The notes under the pieces were generated by a model. The model had not been told where the DNA came from. It ran no database searches and saw only the letters and a program-made list of their open reading frames with translations. The position numbers were made by a program, and so were the translations under genes. From Micromonospora andamanensis (GTDB lineage Bacteria; Actinomycetota; Actinomycetes; Mycobacteriales; Micromonosporaceae): a DNA stretch of 64,000 bases. Below, in pieces: positions 49,732 to 58,172 of the stretch. Numbering within the stretch: the stretch's first letter is position 1; each line of letters starts with the position of its first letter. The DNA lies in assembly GCF_016863495.1 (NCBI RefSeq), contig NZ_BOOZ01000018.1:78808-142807 (forward strand). The letters run 5' to 3'.

Positions 49732-51720
49732 ATGAACTTCTTCGAACGGCAGCGCCAGGTACGTCGGCTGTCGACCCGGCTGGTACTGCTGTTCGTGCTG
49801 GCCGTGGTCGGCATCGTGGTGGTGGTGAACCTCGCGGCGTTGTTCGCCTTCAACGCCACCACCGCCGACCCCGGCCAGCTCGCCGGCTTCGTCGCCATGG
49901 TCACCGTCGCCACCGTCGCGGCCATCGGTCTGGCCGCCCTGGTGCGTACGCTCGCGCTGCGCGGCGGCGGCGGGAAGGTGGCCCGCGAGTTGGGCGGGGT
50001 GCCGGTGCCGGCGAACACCACCGACCCGGAGCTGCGCCGGCTGCGCAACGTCGTCGAGGAGATGGCGCTGGCCTCCGGCGTACCCGTCCCCGAGGTCTTC
50101 GTCCTGCCGGAGGAGACGGCGATCAACGCCTTCGCCGCCGGGTGGACCCCGTCCGACGCCGCCGTCGCCGTCACCCGGGGAGCGTTGCAGCGGCTCAACC
50201 GCGACGAACTCCAGGGGGTCATCGCCCACGAGTTCAGTCACGTTGTCAACGGCGACATGCGGCTGAACATCCGGCTGATGGGCCTGCTGTTCGGCATCCT
50301 CTTCCTGACCGTGATCGGCCGTGGGCTGGCCCGCGCCGGGGTCATCGGCGGCGGCCGGTCACGCGGCAACAACAGCGGCGGCAGCGCCGCCCCGCTGGCG
50401 CTTGTGGGCCTGGCGCTGCTGGTGGCCGGCTACGTCGGCGTCCTCGCCGGTCGACTCATTCAGGCGTCGGTGTCCCGGCAACGGGAGTACCTCGCCGACG
50501 CCTCGGCGGTGCAGTACACCCGCCAGACCCGGGGCATCGCCGGAGCGCTGAAGAAGATCGGCGGCCTGGCCGACGGGTCCGAGCTGACGTCGCCCAAGCG
50601 CGACGAGGTGGGGCACATGCTCTTCGGCGAGGCGGCCCGGACGTCCTGGTTCGCCACCCACCCCCCGCTGGTCGACCGGATCAAGGCACTGGAACCGTCG
50701 TTCGACCCGGCCGAGCTGCAACACCTGTCGCGGCAGTGGGCGGCGGCACCGCCCTCGGGCCGTCAGGAGGACGTCGCCCTCGGCCTTGCCCCGACCGGCC
50801 CCGCCGGACCGGGCGGACCGGGCGGACCGGGCGGACCGGGCGGACCGGGCGGGTCAGACGGACCGGGGCTGTCCGGGCACGGCGGCCGGATAACCGTCGC
50901 GCCGGACGAGGTGCTGGGGCGGGTGGCCGCGCCCACCGAGAACGCCTACGCCCACGCCGCGGCGATCCTCGACCGCATCCCGGATCCGCTGCTCGAACGA
51001 GCCCGCGATCGGGCGGCGGCCGTACCGCTGCTGCTCGGCCTGCTGCTCAGCGCCGAACCGGAGGTCCGGCAGCACCAGTACCTCGCGGTGGCCCAGCGGC
51101 ACGGCCCGGAGCTGGCCGACGACGCCCGGCGCGCGGCAGACGACCTGGTCGAACTCCCCGCCGAGCTGCGCTTGCCGCTGGCCGAGCTGGCCTTCCCGGC
51201 GCTGCGCGAACGTCCGGACGCCGAACTGGAGTCACTGCTGGCGGCCGTCTTCACGTTGATCAACGCCGACGGCGCGATAAACGTGACCGAGTACTGCCTG
51301 TCCCGGCTGTTGCTGGCCGAGCTGGAGGAGTCGCTGCGGCCGGACAGCCGGTGGCGTACCGACCGGCGCAAACTCACCGATGCGCGGTCTGCGGCAGCCG
51401 CCCTGCTGGCCATCCTCGCGCAGGTCGGGCACCCTGACCGGCCCGAGGCGGAACGGGCCTTCCAGGCCGGCATCGGCACGCTGCTGCCCGGCACGAACCT
51501 GCCGTACGCGCCGCCGGAGAACGGTGTGCTCGCGCTGGAGACCGCCTGGCCGGTGCTCGACGGGTTACGTCCGGCCGACAAGGAACGGCTGGTGGCGGCC
51601 ACCGTCGCGGTGATCAGCCACGACGGGATGATGACCGTGCCCGAGATCGAGTTGCTGCGGACGATCTGCGGTCTGCTGCACTGTCCGCTGCCGCCGATGG
51701 CCGGCGCCGTCACCGACTGA
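49732..51720 (+). CDS. M48 (HtpX-like) zinc metalloprotease with C-terminal TerB-like region
   Basis: A 662-residue protein. Two N-terminal membrane helices (LVLLFVLAVVGIVVVVNLA and FVAMVTVATVAAIGLAALV) and two central ones flank the protease domain. The zinc site is VIAHEFSHVVNGD (His166 region), with the third ligand in REYLADASA. Membrane proteases of this family degrade misfolded membrane proteins. After about residue 340 come a GPG repeat linker, an acidic region and a helical domain with two D-G-x-x-x-x-x-E blocks (LINADGAINVTEYCLSRLLL and ISHDGMMTVPEIELLRTI), as in TerB-like domains. It follows LemA closely. Confidence 0.9.
   Translation: MNFFERQRQVRRLSTRLVLLFVLAVVGIVVVVNLAALFAFNATTADPGQLAGFVAMVTVATVAAIGLAALVRTLALRGGGGKVARELGGVPVPANTTDPELRRLRNVVEEMALASGVPVPEVFVLPEETAINAFAAGWTPSDAAVAVTRGALQRLNRDELQGVIAHEFSHVVNGDMRLNIRLMGLLFGILFLTVIGRGLARAGVIGGGRSRGNNSGGSAAPLALVGLALLVAGYVGVLAGRLIQASVSRQREYLADASAVQYTRQTRGIAGALKKIGGLADGSELTSPKRDEVGHMLFGEAARTSWFATHPPLVDRIKALEPSFDPAELQHLSRQWAAAPPSGRQEDVALGLAPTGPAGPGGPGGPGGPGGPGGSDGPGLSGHGGRITVAPDEVLGRVAAPTENAYAHAAAILDRIPDPLLERARDRAAAVPLLLGLLLSAEPEVRQHQYLAVAQRHGPELADDARRAADDLVELPAELRLPLAELAFPALRERPDAELESLLAAVFTLINADGAINVTEYCLSRLLLAELEESLRPDSRWRTDRRKLTDARSAAAALLAILAQVGHPDRPEAERAFQAGIGTLLPGTNLPYAPPENGVLALETAWPVLDGLRPADKERLVAATVAVISHDGMMTVPEIELLRTICGLLHCPLPPMAGAVTD
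50806..50850 (+). repeat. Five tandem GGACCGGGC units in the protease linker
   Basis: A nine-base unit GGACCGGGC is repeated five times exactly, encoding Gly-Pro-Gly steps between the protease and C-terminal domains. Copy number could vary in frame. Confidence 0.9.
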
Positions 51721-51880
51721 CAGCCCCCGCGCGATCTCCTCGGCCCACCTCAGCTGCCTCGGGCCCGGACGTCCCCTCGCGGGCGCGGCCCGCTGGCGCT
51801 CCGCTGTGCTCTGCCCAAGGTAGGTGCCACCAGAAACCAACACGGAGCGTGGTTTTCACTGTGCGCAACAACAGCGGGAC

Positions 51881-52038
51881 CTACCCCCACTCCACTGCGC
51901 TCCCTTTGCTCTGCTTCAACCCACGCACTAGCGCTTGAGCAGGCAGGCTGCGTCCGCCCTCGGCCACACATGCCACATCCGCTGATACTTTCCGTGAGTG
52001 TTGCGTCCATTGAAGCAGAGCAAAGGGAGCGCGGGTAG
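51881..52038. repeat. Large intergenic hairpin element with 23-bp perfect arms
   Basis: Between the protease stop (51720) and the kinase start lies a 440-base gap. Positions 51897-51919 (GCGCTCCCTTTGCTCTGC and then TTCAA) are perfectly complementary to 52010-52032. Outer CTACCC (51881-51886) pairs with GGGTAG (52033-52038), leaving a 90-base interior. No ORF or promoter is obvious inside. I recall similar GCTCTGCTT...AAGCAGAGC strings between genes in Micromonosporaceae. The rest of the gap (51721-51880) also contains GAAACCA and TGGTTTTC flanking a GC-rich loop. Confidence 0.8.
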
Positions 52039-52162
52039 ATGGTTGGGGGAGGCCGGGCAGCACTGTCCGTGAGGTCGCGGCACGGCGGCGGGGACGGCCG
52101 GCGGTGAGCAGACCGACCACCCGGGCTCACCCGACACGACGGGCGGGCGGCGCGGGGATGGC

Positions 52163-53506
52163 ATGCTGCCGAGGGTGAGCACCGAGACCGCTGAGGAGTG
52201 GCGGCAGCCTGCCGAGTCCACCGACGCGTGGCGGCGGGGCGAGACCAGGGACGAGTGGCGGCGGCCGGGGCCGACGCCGGAGCAGCGGCGGCTCGATCTG
52301 TACGCCGGGCTGGCCGCGACGGCTCTCGCCCTGCTCAGCCTGACGTTGGCCCGCAGCACCGGAGCGTTCGTGATGGGGCCGCCGCCATCCGGCATCGAAC
52401 AGCTCTTCTGGACCGTCGCGGTGCCGCTGCCGTTGATCTGGCGACGCCGCTGGCCCGCCCTGACCACCCTGGCCGTCTCGGCCGCCTTCATCGGATCGCA
52501 GGCGCGCTCCGTCCCCGAGTGGCAACTGTCCGCCTGGGCGTTGTTCATCGCCATCTACACGCTCGGTGCCTGGGGTCGGGACCGTCGGCTGTCCCGGCGC
52601 CTGCGGATCGGCGTGATCGTCGCGATGTTCGCCTGGCTGGGGACCTCCTACGCGATCAGCTTCCAGGCGCTCACCGCGGAGACCTTCGACGACGCCGTCG
52701 GCCCGGTGCCGCCGGTGCTCGCCGCGATCGTCACCGGCATCCTGGTCAACGCGCTGTACTTCGGGTTCGCGTACTTCTTCGGCGAGACCGCCTGGGTGGC
52801 GGCCCGCCGCCAGCACCAGGTGGCCGAGCAGGCGGAACGGCTGCGCCGGTCGCAGGCCGAGGTACGCGAGCACGCAGTGGTCGGCGAGCGGGTCCGGATC
52901 GCCCGTGAGCTGCACGACGTGGTCGCCCACCACGTGTCGGTGATGGGGGTGCAGGCGGCGGCGTGTCGTCGGGTCTTCGACAAGGATCCGGCGAAGGCGC
53001 GTACCGCGCTCACCTCCATCGAGGAGACCGCCCGCCAGGCGGTCGACGAGTTGCGCCGGATGCTCGGTGTGCTGCGCGCCAGTGACGGCGACCCGGACGA
53101 CACCCGGCAGCCGGCCGGGGTCGACCAGATCGCCGCGGTGGTGGACCGGGCCGGTGAGGCCGGGCTACGCGCCACCCTGGGGGTGTACGGCGATCCGCAA
53201 CCGCTGCCGGAGTCGGTCTCCCAGGCCGCGTACCGGGTGGTGCAGGAGGCGGTGACGAACGTGTTGAAGCACGCCACCGGGGCGAGCCTGCTCGACGTCC
53301 GGGTCCGTTATCTGGCACACGAGATGGAGGTCGAGGTGACCGACGACGGCCGGGCCACCCGCTCGGCGAACGCCGACGGGCTGGGCCTGATCGGGATGCG
53401 GGAACGGGTCGCTACCCACGGAGGTGAGTTGGAGGTGGGGCCGCGTACCGGCGGTGGTTGGCGGGTCCGGGTCCGCTTCCCGCTCCGCGCGGGCAGTCCG
53501 GCGTGA
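52163..53506 (+). CDS. NarL-type two-component sensor histidine kinase
   Basis: A 447-residue membrane kinase. The N-terminus (1-50) is polar. About four to five helices span residues 50-205 (ATALALLSLTLARSTGAFV, ALTTLAVSAAFIGSQ, PPVLAAIVTGILVNALYFGF). The HisKA_3 dimerisation box reads ARELHDVVAHHVSVMGVQAA, with the phospho-His in the ELHDVV motif near residue 249. The HATPase_c domain has QEAVTNVLKHATG, GLGLIGMRERV and GGGWRVRVRFP. The 3' end overlaps the response regulator start (GTGA). ATG at 52163; GTG at 52175 is an alternative. Confidence 0.93.
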   Translation: MLPRVSTETAEEWRQPAESTDAWRRGETRDEWRRPGPTPEQRRLDLYAGLAATALALLSLTLARSTGAFVMGPPPSGIEQLFWTVAVPLPLIWRRRWPALTTLAVSAAFIGSQARSVPEWQLSAWALFIAIYTLGAWGRDRRLSRRLRIGVIVAMFAWLGTSYAISFQALTAETFDDAVGPVPPVLAAIVTGILVNALYFGFAYFFGETAWVAARRQHQVAEQAERLRRSQAEVREHAVVGERVRIARELHDVVAHHVSVMGVQAAACRRVFDKDPAKARTALTSIEETARQAVDELRRMLGVLRASDGDPDDTRQPAGVDQIAAVVDRAGEAGLRATLGVYGDPQPLPESVSQAAYRVVQEAVTNVLKHATGASLLDVRVRYLAHEMEVEVTDDGRATRSANADGLGLIGMRERVATHGGELEVGPRTGGGWRVRVRFPLRAGSPA

Positions 53507-54180
53507 ACCCGATCCGGGTGCTCCTCGTCGACGATCACCACCTCGTGCGTACCGGCTTCCGGGTCATCCTGGAGATCGAGGACGACATCGAGGTGGTCGG
53601 GGAGGCCGCCGACGGGGAACGGGCCGTCGGCATGACCCGGGCGCTGCGTCCGGACGTGGTCCTGATGGACGTGGAGATGCCCGGTATGGACGGGCTGGAG
53701 GCGACCCGGCAGATCAGCGCCGACGACGAGCCGGGTGGGCCGGCCGTGCTGATGCTCACCACGTTCGACCGCGACGACTACCTGTTCGCCGCGCTGCGCG
53801 CCGGGGCGAGCGGATTCCTGCTCAAGAACGGCACACCGGAGGCGCTTGTCGAGGCGATCCGGGTGGTGGCCCGAGGCGACGGCCTGCTCGCGCCGGAACT
53901 CACCCGACGGGTGATCGCCACCTTCGCCCGCCCGGGCAACCAACCCGGTGGTGACGGGGCGTCGCAGGCGGCGCTGGGCAGCCTCACACCCCGGGAACGC
54001 GAGGTCCTGGTGCTCGTCGCCGGGGGTGCCAGCAACGCCGAGATCGCCGCCAGCCTCTACCTGGGCGAGGCGACCGTGAAGTCACACGTCAGCCGGGTAC
54101 TGGCCAAGCTGGGCCTGCGTGACCGGGTACAGGCAGTGGTCTTCGCGTACGAGCACGGGGTGGTCCGGCCCGGCGGGTGA
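53503..54180 (+). CDS. NarL-type response regulator
   Basis: A 225-residue regulator. The receiver domain (1-120) has VLLVDDHHLVRTGF, the phosphoacceptor Asp near residue 55 in DVVLMDVEMPGMDG, and LMLTTFDRDDYLFAAL plus GFLLKNG. The C-terminal LuxR-type helix-turn-helix reads LTPREREVLVLVAGGASNAE, then ATVKSHVSRVLAKLGLRDRV. GTG at 53503 overlaps the histidine kinase stop, so the two are a co-translated pair. The nearby ABC-2 exporter begins 81 bases downstream and is a plausible target. Confidence 0.95.
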   Translation: MNPIRVLLVDDHHLVRTGFRVILEIEDDIEVVGEAADGERAVGMTRALRPDVVLMDVEMPGMDGLEATRQISADDEPGGPAVLMLTTFDRDDYLFAALRAGASGFLLKNGTPEALVEAIRVVARGDGLLAPELTRRVIATFARPGNQPGGDGASQAALGSLTPREREVLVLVAGGASNAEIAASLYLGEATVKSHVSRVLAKLGLRDRVQAVVFAYEHGVVRPGG

Positions 54181-54261
54181 GCGTCTCCCCCGCGAGGTGG
54201 AGCCCGGATCTCCGCCCCCAGGCGGACGGCGAACCATGATCGACAATCTAACGTCTACGTC

Positions 54262-55155
54262 GTGACAAACGTGCTCCGTCTCGACGGCGTCGACCGCAGC
54301 TTCGGCGACCGTCAGGTACTCCGGAACGTGTCCTTCGACGTCGTCGCCGGCCGGATGACCGGCTTCGTCGGCGGCAACGGTGCCGGCAAGACGACCACCA
54401 TGCGGATCATCCTGGGTGTCCTCGCCGCCGACGCCGGCCAGGTGACCTGGCAGGGTGAGCCGCTGAGCCGGGAGGTACGCCGCCGCTTCGGGTACATGCC
54501 GGAGGAACGCGGCCTGTACCCGAAGATGAGTGTCCGGGAGCAGGTGACCTACCTGGGCCAGTTGCACGGGCTGACCGCCGAGGCAGCTCGCCGGGCCACC
54601 GACGAGCTGCTGGAGCGGGTAGGTCTCGCCGAGCGGGGCAACGACCTGCTGGACACGCTGTCCCTGGGCAACCAGCAACGGGCCCAGATCGCCGCCGCAC
54701 TTGTGCACGACCCCGAGGTGCTGGTGCTCGACGAGCCCTTCTCCGGTCTGGATCCGCTGGCCGTGGACACGGTCGTCGGCGTCCTGCGGGAGCGGGCCGC
54801 CGCCGGGGCCCCGGTCCTCTTTTCCAGCCACCAACTGGACGTGGTCGAACGGCTCTGCGACGACCTGGTGATCATCGCGGACGGCTCGATCCGCGCCGCC
54901 GGCAGCCGGGAGCAGTTGCGCTCGGCGTACACCACGGCCCGGTATGAGCTGGTGGTGGAGACCGACGCCGGCTGGCTGCGCGACCAGCCCGGGGTGAGCC
55001 TGGTGGACCTCGACGGCGCGCGGGCCGTGTTCGACCTGGCCACCGACGCCGACGAACAACAGGTGCTGCGCGCGGCGCTGGAACGCGGCCCGGTCCGCGC
55101 GTTCCGCCCGGTCACCCCCACCCTCGCCGAGATCTTCCGAGAGGTCGCCAAGTGA
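54262..55155 (+). CDS. ABC transporter ATP-binding protein (ABC-2 exporter type)
   Basis: A 297-residue nucleotide-binding protein. Walker A is GGNGAGKTTTM, the Q-loop region GYMPEERGLYPKMSV, the signature LSLGNQQRAQIAAAL and Walker B VLVLDEPFSGLDPLAVD, then the H-loop FSSHQLDVVERL. The C-terminal extension of about 70 residues is typical of NatA/DrrA-like exporters. It powers the permease encoded next to it. GTG at 54262; the stop overlaps the permease start (GTGA). It resembles Na+-efflux (NatA) proteins, but the substrate is unproven. Confidence 0.92.
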   Translation: MTNVLRLDGVDRSFGDRQVLRNVSFDVVAGRMTGFVGGNGAGKTTTMRIILGVLAADAGQVTWQGEPLSREVRRRFGYMPEERGLYPKMSVREQVTYLGQLHGLTAEAARRATDELLERVGLAERGNDLLDTLSLGNQQRAQIAAALVHDPEVLVLDEPFSGLDPLAVDTVVGVLRERAAAGAPVLFSSHQLDVVERLCDDLVIIADGSIRAAGSREQLRSAYTTARYELVVETDAGWLRDQPGVSLVDLDGARAVFDLATDADEQQVLRAALERGPVRAFRPVTPTLAEIFREVAK

Positions 55156-56213
55156 ACGCCATGCAGGCCACCCGCCTGGTCGCCGCCCGGGAGATCCGGG
55201 TCAAACTGCGCGACCGTACCTTCCTGATCAGCACCGTCGTCTTCCTGCTGATCGCGGCGGCGGCGACGATCCTGCCGCCGCTGCTGTCCGGCGGGCCGTC
55301 CACGGTGGCCGTCACCGAGGCGGCGGCCGGCCCGTTGCGGGCGGCGGGGCTGGAGGTGCTCGCCGTACCCGACGACGCCGCTGCCGAGCAGGCGGTGCGC
55401 GACGGCGACGCGGACGCCGCGGTCGTTACCGGCCCGGCCGTGCTCGCCATGAACGACGCCCCGGGCGACGTCGTCTCCGCGCTGAGCACCGAACCACCGG
55501 TCCGGCTGCTGAACCCGGACGCGGTGGACCCGGTGGTGGCCTTCCTGGTGCCGTTCGCGTTCGCCTTCATCTTCTTCCTCACCTCGCAGACCTTCGGGGT
55601 GCAGATCGCGCAGAGCATCATCGAGGAGAAGCAGACCCGGATCGTGGAGATCCTCGTCGCCGCGGTGCCGGTCCGTGCCCTGCTGGCGGGGAAGATGCTC
55701 GCCGGTACGATCCTCGCGCTCGGGCAGATCGCCTTGGTGGCAGTGGTCGCGGTGGCCGGCATGGCGTTCGGGGACAATGGCGCGTTGCTGTCGCTGCTCG
55801 GGCCGGCGATCGGCTGGTTCGTGCCGTTCTTCCTGCTCGGCTTCGTGCTTATCGCGTCGATGTGGGCGGCGGCCGGCGCGCTCGTCAACCGGCTGGAGGA
55901 CATCGGTGGCGTGTCGATGCCGGTACAGCTCGCGGTGATGCTGCCCTTCTTCGCGGTGATCTTCCTCAACGACAACGTCACAGCCATGCGGGTGCTGTCC
56001 TACCTGCCGTTCTCCTCGCCGACGGCGATGCCGCTGCGGCTGTTCAACGGCGACGCCGCCGGCTGGGAACTTGTCGTCTCACTGGCCCTGCTCCTGATCA
56101 CGGCGGCGGGGTTCCTGCTCGCCGGGGCCCGGGTGTACGAGGGCTCCCTGCTGCGCACCAACGGCCGCACCTCGATCCGCACCGCCTGGCGCGAACGCGA
56201 AACGCTCGGCTAG
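55152..56213 (+). CDS. ABC-2 type permease (NatB-like)
   Basis: A 353-residue membrane subunit. One helix is N-terminal (FLISTVVFLLIAAAATILPP), then a periplasmic domain of about 120 residues, and a five-helix C-terminal half starting FLVPFAFAFIFFLTSQTFGV. The ABC-2 signature SIIEEKQTRIVEILVAAVPV is clear. It works with the ATPase encoded immediately upstream (GTGA overlap). The 3' end shares a CTAG with the convergent DUF402 gene: the two stop codons are the two strands of the same four bases. Confidence 0.92.
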   Translation: MNAMQATRLVAAREIRVKLRDRTFLISTVVFLLIAAAATILPPLLSGGPSTVAVTEAAAGPLRAAGLEVLAVPDDAAAEQAVRDGDADAAVVTGPAVLAMNDAPGDVVSALSTEPPVRLLNPDAVDPVVAFLVPFAFAFIFFLTSQTFGVQIAQSIIEEKQTRIVEILVAAVPVRALLAGKMLAGTILALGQIALVAVVAVAGMAFGDNGALLSLLGPAIGWFVPFFLLGFVLIASMWAAAGALVNRLEDIGGVSMPVQLAVMLPFFAVIFLNDNVTAMRVLSYLPFSSPTAMPLRLFNGDAAGWELVVSLALLLITAAGFLLAGARVYEGSLLRTNGRTSIRTAWRERETLG

Positions 56214-56818
56214 GACGCCCAGTTGGCGGGGAGGCGGGGGACGGGCCAGGTCGGGTCTGGTTGCCAGGTCTTCCAGGACTCGTCCCACCAGCGCTCACCG
56301 GCGTCGAGCAGGGCGGCGATCCGGTCGCCCTCGGCGCGGATCGCCGCACCCTGACCCGGGTAGCGCCCCTCCACCAGTCGCTGCGCGAAGATCTCCACGT
56401 CCTTGAAGACGTACCTGTCGGCGTCCGCCGCCCACCACAGGTCCAGCTCGTGGTCGAGGGTGTCCACCCCGATCGGCGTACGCCGGAACGGATCCTGGAG
56501 GTTGAAGTACCAGCCGGCGAAGGCGCGCTCCGGGCCGGACCAGAACACGTCGACCGAGTGCGCCTCGCCGGGCCGCTGGAGCATCAGCTTGCCGTGACCG
56601 GTCCAGGCGGTGTGCCCGGCGACCTGCCACGGGTGCCGGCCGCACGGGAACTCGCCCCGCTCGGGAAAGCCGAACTCGGCGCCGGACGGCAGGTAGAGCG
56701 CGAGCAGGTCGGGTGAATCCTCGACGCAGATCGTCGGGCAGCCGAACCACACCTCGCCGAGCGCGATCTCCCGCCGCACCACCGGGTCACCAGGTGCGAA
56801 CCGGCCAGTCGTGGTCAC
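56210..56818 (-). CDS. DUF402 domain-containing protein
   Basis: A 202-residue protein of the DUF402/FomD-like group. The block FAGWYFNLQDPFRRTPIGVD with the later TLDHELDLWWAADADRYVFK is the family signature; these Asp and Glu residues coordinate metals in structurally known members that act as nucleoside-phosphate phosphatases. The N-terminal half has IALGEVWFGCPTICVEDSPD. GTG at 56818. It shares its last codon with the convergent permease gene. The next gene upstream on the same strand begins 16 bases away. Confidence 0.85.
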   Translation of the reverse strand: MTTTGRFAPGDPVVRREIALGEVWFGCPTICVEDSPDLLALYLPSGAEFGFPERGEFPCGRHPWQVAGHTAWTGHGKLMLQRPGEAHSVDVFWSGPERAFAGWYFNLQDPFRRTPIGVDTLDHELDLWWAADADRYVFKDVEIFAQRLVEGRYPGQGAAIRAEGDRIAALLDAGERWWDESWKTWQPDPTWPVPRLPANWAS

Positions 56819-56834
56819 GGGCGCAGGTGCCTCT

Positions 56835-57404
56835 CTACTTCCTGCCGACGAGCTGCTGGGTGATCGGCCGCCCGGCCTCGCTGGCGAGCCGCAGAATCAG
56901 CGCGCCGACCTGGTCGTGCTCGCCGTCCTTGAGCCCGACGTCCGTCGAGTTGACCCGCATCGGCGCCTGACCGGTCGGCTTCACCAGGTACGCCGCGGTC
57001 TTGCCGGGGAAGAGGGTGCCACCACCGAAGACCTGAACCTCCACCTCGGCCACCTCGGCCCAGGTGGTGGCCCGGGCGTTGCCGTTGCGGACGTACACCA
57101 TCCCGCCAGGGTAGAGGTAGCCGGCCTCGAAGCCCCTTACCAACACGACGACGAACCAGCCGACAGTGCAGATCCCGAGCGCCAGTGGCGGGATCGCCAG
57201 CCAGACGAGCGGTCGCCAGGAGGACGCGAGCGCGAAGAGGGCGACCGACACCAGGATCGCCACCGCGCCGACAGCGACGATCCTGAGGGCGGAGCTGATG
57301 GGGTTGCCGCTGCTGCGCTTGTCGATGAGTGTGCCCAACCCGCGTTCCGCCGCCAGGCTGGCCACCTTCTCCGGTACGTCCTGCCGCTTGTCGACACTGC
57401 TCAT
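56835..57404 (-). CDS. Membrane protein of unknown function (PH-like tail)
   Basis: A 189-residue protein with two membrane helices (IVAVGAVAILVSVALFALAS and LVWLAIPPLALGICTVGWFV) and a basic, Val-rich C-terminal domain starting GFEAGYLYPGGMVYVRNGNA. That part is reminiscent of the pleckstrin-like bPH domains found in actinobacterial membrane proteins. ATG at 57404 has no strong ribosome-binding site. It may be co-transcribed with the DUF402 gene. No function is known to me. Confidence 0.7.
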   Translation of the reverse strand: MSSVDKRQDVPEKVASLAAERGLGTLIDKRSSGNPISSALRIVAVGAVAILVSVALFALASSWRPLVWLAIPPLALGICTVGWFVVVLVRGFEAGYLYPGGMVYVRNGNARATTWAEVAEVEVQVFGGGTLFPGKTAAYLVKPTGQAPMRVNSTDVGLKDGEHDQVGALILRLASEAGRPITQQLVGRK

Positions 57405-57543
57405 GTTCGCCCCGTTTCGATCGGCTCGAAAATCAGCGGCGAGCATATCCATAGTGGGCAGTTGCGGCTGCCCCGTGTGCCACGGCCGGCGGGAGCCGAC
57501 GAGGGTACGGACGACGCCTCCGGCTACCGGCTCCGAGGTCGGG

Positions 57544-57732
57544 TCACTCCCCCGCCAGCTCGGGCCGATGCGTCCGGATCCACGCCTCCACATCCGCCTT
57601 CCGCCACACCTTGCCCTGCATCAGGTCCGCTACCGGCTCGGGGAAGTTCCGATGGCTGGTGATCACATAGACGCGCTGCTTGCTGATGCCACCGAGCATG
57701 ATCCGGATCTCATGCGCGCCCACCAGCTCCAT
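57544..57732 (-). CDS. AlpA-like helix-turn-helix DNA-binding protein
   Basis: A 62-residue protein. The fold-defining pattern is ELVGAHEIRIMLGGISKQRV, then NFPEPVADLMQGKVWRKADV and EAWIRTHRPELAGE, matching HTH_17/AlpA-type regulators or excisionase-like proteins common in actinobacterial integrative elements. ATG at 57732 gives a compact protein; a TTG at 57777 would add 15 residues. It is an orphan: no integrase or Rep gene is near, so it may be a mobile-element remnant or a simple regulator. It is divergent from the zinc-ribbon-like ORF. Confidence 0.7.
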   Translation of the reverse strand: MELVGAHEIRIMLGGISKQRVYVITSHRNFPEPVADLMQGKVWRKADVEAWIRTHRPELAGE

Positions 57733-57800
57733 AAGGCGGACGGTAGACAGTTGCCCAAGCTCCTTGACTCGGGTCAACCCTATGGGTCACCGTATGGGGT

Positions 57801-58172
57801 ATGTCCCAACTCCATCTCTCGCGCGGCAGCCAGCCGCTGAGTCGGTTGCCTCGGGTGCATCGGCACCTGCCTCGACGGCCCGACTGGTCCTGCGGGGCGT
57901 GCACCGCCGCCTGGCCGTGCCCGACCGCCCGGATGCTGCTGCGCCACGAGTACGGCCCGGACCGGGTCGGCCTCTCGATCTACCTGGCCGGTCAGTTGTT
58001 CGACGCCACCGGGGATCTGCTGCGGTTGGCCGGGCATCGGCCGCCGACGCCAGCTGAGTTGTTCGAACGCTTCCTGGGCTGGGCCGCCCCTCGGCTCAAC
58101 GGGACGAGGCGTCCGCGAATGTCACCGGCTGACGGTAGACATCCACCATCCCCAGACACGAGGAGCACGATC
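57801..58172 (+). other. Zinc-ribbon-like small protein ORF reading in frame into the next gene
   Basis: An ATG at 57801 opens a frame encoding HRHLPRRPDWSCGACTAAWP followed by CPTARMLLRHEYG and SIYLAGQLFDATGDLL, then PPTPAELFERFLGWAAP. This matches small actinobacterial proteins with a W-x-C-x-x-C...W-P-C-x-x-A-R signature that normally stop after the RFLGW block. Here there is no stop: the frame continues through linker sequence (MSPADGRHPPSPDTRS) into the NTF2-like gene at 58173. It is either a true fusion or a lost stop codon. Confidence 0.6.

Noticed and set aside
57544..57732. AlpA-like gene as proof of an active integrative element
   Set aside because: No integrase, replication or transfer gene and no attachment-site repeat is in the window. 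AlpA-type proteins also occur as ordinary regulators.
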